Shown one piece after another: positions 7,097 to 8,835 of a DNA stretch of 8,835 nucleotides. A program made the position numbers and the translations under genes. Position 1 is the first letter of the stretch. Each line of letters starts with the position of its first letter. Source of the DNA: Flavobacteriales bacterium (lineage in GTDB: Bacteria; Bacteroidota; Bacteroidia; Flavobacteriales_D; Crocinitomicaceae); contig CANHQC010000068.1 of NCBI GenBank assembly GCA_947462695.1, positions 1 through 8,835 on the forward strand, given 5' to 3'. Below the pieces are notes generated by a model. The model was not told the DNA's origin, made no database searches, and was given only the letters and a program-made list of their open reading frames with translations.

Positions 7097-8134
7097 ATGC
7101 GCTCACTACTGCTTGTTTTAGCCATTTTAGTCAATTATTCGTGTCCTTTTGCCCAAGATGAACTGCGGTTGAACGAGCGCAAAGTCATTGCCTCGCACAA
7201 CAGTTATAAAAAACGGCCTGATCAAAAAGTGTTGCGCTTACTTTCTAAGGTGAAAAAACAATTGGGACCGGAAAACGATCCGTCACAGCTGGATTATGGT
7301 CACGTTTCCCTGCCTATTCAATTTGACTCATTTGCCGTTCGCGGAATTGAAATTGACCTCTACAATGATCCAATTGGCGGGCATTATACTCGTCGTCGGA
7401 TTAATTTATTTCTGTCGGGATTGCGCCAGCGAAGTAATCGGGAAGTCATGGACAAACCTGGATTTAAAGTGTTGCATATTGCAGACGTCGATTACGAAAC
7501 CAACTACTTGACTTTTCGCCAGGTATTAGAAGAATTGAAATCGTGGAGTTTGAAGCATCCGGGTCACGATCCTATTTTTGTCAACATCGAACCAAAAGCT
7601 GACGGACCGGGAACGTTTTCCAAGGCCTTGCGTTTCTTCGGATTTAAAGCGAGTATTCCGTACGATTCACTTGCCTTTTGCGCACTTGATGAAGAAATTC
7701 GGTCTGTTTTACCCGAAAACATGTGCTTTACCCCTGCTGATTTGCGTGCATCTTTTTCCTCCGTAAAAGAACGATTGCTTACAAGCGGCTGGCCATTCAT
7801 GAGCGAATTGGCTGGAAAGTTCATTTTCATCTTAGATGGCAAAGGCGACCAATACGAACGTTTTTCACCAACACACCTGCTCTTCACTTACGGCTCGCCA
7901 TCGTCTGATGAGACAGCTTTTGTGATCCGAAACGAGCCGAGAGGACATGAAGTAGAAATCGCAGAGCTTGCAAAAATGTACATCGTACGTACGCGCTCAG
8001 ATGCAGGTACGCACGAATCCAGAACCAACGATTACAGCCGCTTCAATGCCGCCAAACGCTCGGGTGCGCAAATCATCTCAACGGATTATTACAAGCCCGA
8101 CGTCAGGTGGAGTGAGTATAAGGTGGGGTTGTAG
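7097..8134 (+). CDS. Secreted PI-PLC-like phosphodiesterase
   Basis: This 345-residue protein is of the Ca2+-dependent phosphoinositide-phospholipase-C-like family (TIM-barrel PLC-like phosphodiesterases). Residues 1-20 form a signal peptide ending FAQ before DEL, a cleavage style usual in this phylum, so it should be exported. Cys16 is not in a good lipobox. Seen motifs: ASHNSYK (32-38, candidate catalytic His34), RGIEIDLYND (82-91, Glu85 and Asp87 as likely metal ligands), VLHIADVD (125-132, second catalytic His127), LKHPGHDPIFVNIEPK (152-167, Glu165), GKFIFILDG (240-248) and the conserved end VRTRSDAGTHESR with GAQIISTDYYKPD (298-335). Every expected active-site element is present, so it looks functional. 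The family acts on phosphodiester lipids; the real substrate is unknown. It is transcribed divergently from the acetyltransferase and no partner gene is apparent. Confidence 0.92.
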   Translation: MRSLLLVLAILVNYSCPFAQDELRLNERKVIASHNSYKKRPDQKVLRLLSKVKKQLGPENDPSQLDYGHVSLPIQFDSFAVRGIEIDLYNDPIGGHYTRRRINLFLSGLRQRSNREVMDKPGFKVLHIADVDYETNYLTFRQVLEELKSWSLKHPGHDPIFVNIEPKADGPGTFSKALRFFGFKASIPYDSLAFCALDEEIRSVLPENMCFTPADLRASFSSVKERLLTSGWPFMSELAGKFIFILDGKGDQYERFSPTHLLFTYGSPSSDETAFVIRNEPRGHEVEIAELAKMYIVRTRSDAGTHESRTNDYSRFNAAKRSGAQIISTDYYKPDVRWSEYKVGL

Positions 8135-8203
8135 ACCATGTTATTAATTGATAGTATGCTTGATTTAAACCTCTAAATAAAAACTAAATCTATCCCATAT
8201 TCT

Positions 8204-8211
8204 TATTTTTG
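8204..8211 (+). promoter_or_regulatory. -7 element for tRNA-Arg
   Basis: TATTTTTG is an exact TAnnTTTG match ending eight bases before the mature tRNA 5' end, which leaves a very short leader for RNase P to remove. The surrounding sequence is AT-rich and no -33 TTG is evident. Confidence 0.55.
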
Positions 8212-8219
8212 CAACTCCT

Positions 8220-8291
8220 GGTCCCATAGTTCAAGGGATAGAATAGAAGTTTCCTAAACTTTAGATACAGGTTCGAGTCCTGTTGGGACCA
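8220..8291 (+). tRNA. tRNA-Arg (anticodon CCU)
   Basis: A complete 72-nt cloverleaf can be drawn. The acceptor stem is GGTCCCA/TGGGACC with discriminator A. The D arm is GTTC-AAGGGATA-GAAT. The anticodon arm is GAAGT-TTCCTAA-ACTTT, placing CCT at positions 34-36. The variable loop is four bases and the T arm is ACAGG-TTCGAGT-CCTGT. The anticodon CCU reads the arginine codon AGG. The 3' CCA is not encoded and must be added after transcription. It stands alone, with its own promoter and terminator. Confidence 0.97.
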
Positions 8292-8299
8292 CTCTGATC

Positions 8300-8334
8300 A
8301 AAGCACTGCCCGAAGGACAGTGCTTTAGTTTTTT
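8300..8334 (+). terminator. Intrinsic terminator after tRNA-Arg
   Basis: AAAGCACTG (8300-8308) pairs perfectly with CAGTGCTTT (8318-8326), and an inner CC/GG pair tightens a GAA-type loop. The tail TAGTTTTTT follows. It begins nine bases after the tRNA 3' end. Confidence 0.85.
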
Positions 8335-8450
8335 GAAACGAATCCAAGTGCTTGCACTTGAGTGAGTTGCAAAATAACTAAAGCATAACCGAACGCAGTG
8401 AGGAGTGCGTTGATCCACTGCACGTTGTTGCGAAGGTCCATGCGAAGCAT
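8335..8450. other. Non-coding hairpin string after the tRNA unit
   Basis: There is no plausible gene here. The stretch is a succession of short perfect hairpins: CAAGTG-CTTG-CACTTG (8345-8360), AACGCA/TGCGTT with an 8-base loop (8392-8411) and ATGC-GAA-GCAT (8440-8450). The last is enclosed by GGTCC (8435-8439) pairing with GGACC (8461-8465) in the duplicated tRNA tail. The function is unknown. Confidence 0.5.
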
Positions 8451-8468
8451 AGTCCTGTTGGGACCACT
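8451..8468 (+). repeat. Exact 18-bp duplicate of the tRNA-Arg 3' end
   Basis: AGTCCTGTTGGGACCACT here is identical to 8276-8293, which covers half the T arm, the 3' acceptor strand, the discriminator and two flanking bases of tRNA-Arg. The copies are direct repeats 175 bp apart. Such tails are left by integrases that use tRNA 3' ends as attachment sites, but the interval is far too short for an element and no integrase is in view. A shrunken tRNA duplicate is the alternative. Confidence 0.8.
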
Positions 8469-8519
8469 AAAACAGAGTGAGAGTGAAGTGCGAGAGCGCT
8501 GAAACTCCACTCTGTTTTA
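8468..8519. repeat. Long near-perfect stem-loop
   Basis: TAAAACAGAGTG (8468-8479) and CACTCTGTTTTA (8508-8519) are perfect 12-bp inverted arms. The stem continues inward with GAGT/ACTC (8481-8484 / 8504-8507) and AGTGC/GCGCT (8487-8491 / 8496-8500, one G-T pair) capped by GAGA. That makes about 21 bp in 52 nt. The following bases are only weakly T-rich, so it is not a standard terminator. A competing pairing exists: AGTGCGA (8487-8493) with TCGCACT (8522-8528). Confidence 0.7.
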
Positions 8520-8648
8520 CTTCGCACTCACATCTTGTCCCGATACTTCGGGGCTCCTTATCGCTCTTTTCTTTATAAATCCCATTCTACGACTTCTTTC
8601 AAATCCTTTAAAAAGTTAGATATTTCCGACCTTTCGCCCACTTCCCCT
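8520..8648. other. Non-coding stretch
   Basis: I see no gene here. The one clear structure is the hairpin CCCGA-TACT-TCGGG at 8539-8552, a type of small palindrome often seen between Bacteroidota genes. A reading frame opening with TTG at 8535 has no family resemblance and runs through the terminator-like hairpin downstream, so it is not called. Confidence 0.4.
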
Positions 8649-8676
8649 AAAAAGCTCCGTAGACAAGGGCTTTTTT
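8649..8676. terminator. Terminator-like hairpin, possibly bidirectional
   Basis: AAAAAGC (8649-8655) pairs with GCTTTTT (8669-8675), extended by a T-G and a C-G pair. It is followed on the plus strand by further T-rich sequence and on the minus strand by the T-run of the left arm. No gene ending here is evident within the window; it may insulate the operon starting at the right edge. Confidence 0.55.
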
Positions 8677-8753
8677 ACTTTTTAACGTCTCTTTTATTTT
8701 TGCATTTATCAAACTTAATGATTCTATATCGCCGATTAAAGCGTGATAATTTA

Positions 8754-8832
8754 TGGATATATCCTTAAAATAAATTTGTTTATTTCAGGCAATAGCCTTA
8801 ATTTTGATTTATTATTTTAGGTTATAGCCTTA
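8754..8832 (+). promoter_or_regulatory. Promoter with three helically phased operators
   Basis: Three copies of a 14-bp imperfect palindrome, consensus WGGNWATAKCCTTA, start at 8754 (TGGATATATCCTTA), 8787 (AGGCAATAGCCTTA) and 8819 (AGGTTATAGCCTTA). The spacing is 33 and 32 bp, about three turns of DNA, so all three present the same face. Copies two and three are part of 21-base direct repeats (8780-8800, 8812-8832) with three mismatches. An exact -7 element TAAATTTG (8771-8778) lies between the first two. The layout fits an autoregulated operon, such as one led by a helix-turn-helix regulator of a toxin-antitoxin pair, starting at the ATG at 8832-8834 or beyond the edge. The identity of the gene is not visible. 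Confidence 0.65.
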
Positions 8833-8835
8833 TGA

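Noticed and set aside
7097..7160. Lipoprotein signal at Cys16 of the PI-PLC-like protein
   Set aside because: The residues before the Cys (VNYS) do not fit a lipobox. A normal signal peptidase site after FAQ is a better fit.
8276..8468. Integrative element bounded by the two tRNA-tail copies
   Set aside because: Only 157 bp lie between the copies, with no integrase or cargo, so at most it is a scar. It is kept as a repeat and a finding, not as a mobile element.
8535..8768. Plus-strand frame of 77 codons opening with TTG
   Set aside because: It has low-complexity, phase-less composition, spans a terminator-like hairpin and ends inside the first operator box. There is no family resemblance and no start signal.
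8718..8768. 16-codon ATG frame after a TATTTTTG at 8695-8702
   Set aside because: The -7 match lies in a T-rich tract where it is expected by chance, and the peptide has no features. It is too weak to list as gene or promoter.

Overview
The window looks like a stretch of a Bacteroidota chromosome, probably Flavobacteriales. The evidence is as follows. At least six start regions carry a close match to the Bacteroidota -7 promoter element TAnnTTTG. Shine-Dalgarno sequences are weak or absent. An AsmA-like protein has the tail style common in this phylum, and the tRNA gene does not encode its CCA end. Base composition is moderately AT-rich throughout, with no obvious shift that would mark a transferred block. 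The genus cannot be determined from the sequence.

Left part (1-4935): two minus-strand genes. The promoter-proximal one is a large AsmA-family envelope protein (2227-4908). The second is a 672-residue thioredoxin-fold/(alpha/alpha)6 protein of the DUF255 (YyaL/SPATA20) family (74-2092). They are separated by 134 bp holding a tandem heptamer repeat and a separate promoter, so they need not form one operon.

Middle (4909-7096): a divergent promoter region drives AsmA leftward and a DUF3050 haem-oxygenase-fold protein (5135-5911) rightward. DUF3050 is followed by its own terminator, then by a small unrecognised gene with its own promoter (6000-6356). That gene converges on a PaiA-like GNAT acetyltransferase on the minus strand (6467-7003). 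The convergent junction is packed with a repeated REP-like palindrome in opposite orientations. One copy has been absorbed into the end of the acetyltransferase reading frame and supplies most of its C-terminal tail.

Right part (7097-8835): a secreted PI-PLC-like phosphodiesterase (7097-8134), then tRNA-Arg(CCU) (8220-8291) with promoter and terminator. After it come about 540 bp without a protein gene. This stretch contains an exact 18-bp duplicate of the tRNA 3' end, a string of short hairpins, a striking 52-nt stem-loop, a further terminator-like hairpin, and at the right edge three similar operator-like palindromes spaced 32-33 bp (three helical turns) around a TAnnTTTG promoter. The last arrangement suggests an autoregulated operon starting just beyond the window.

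The protein genes look like ordinary accessory-housekeeping functions with no shared pathway. I do not see a defence system, prophage, CRISPR array or complete mobile element. The interesting material is in the non-coding DNA: the REP-like palindromes, the tRNA-tail duplicate with its hairpins, and the phased operators.
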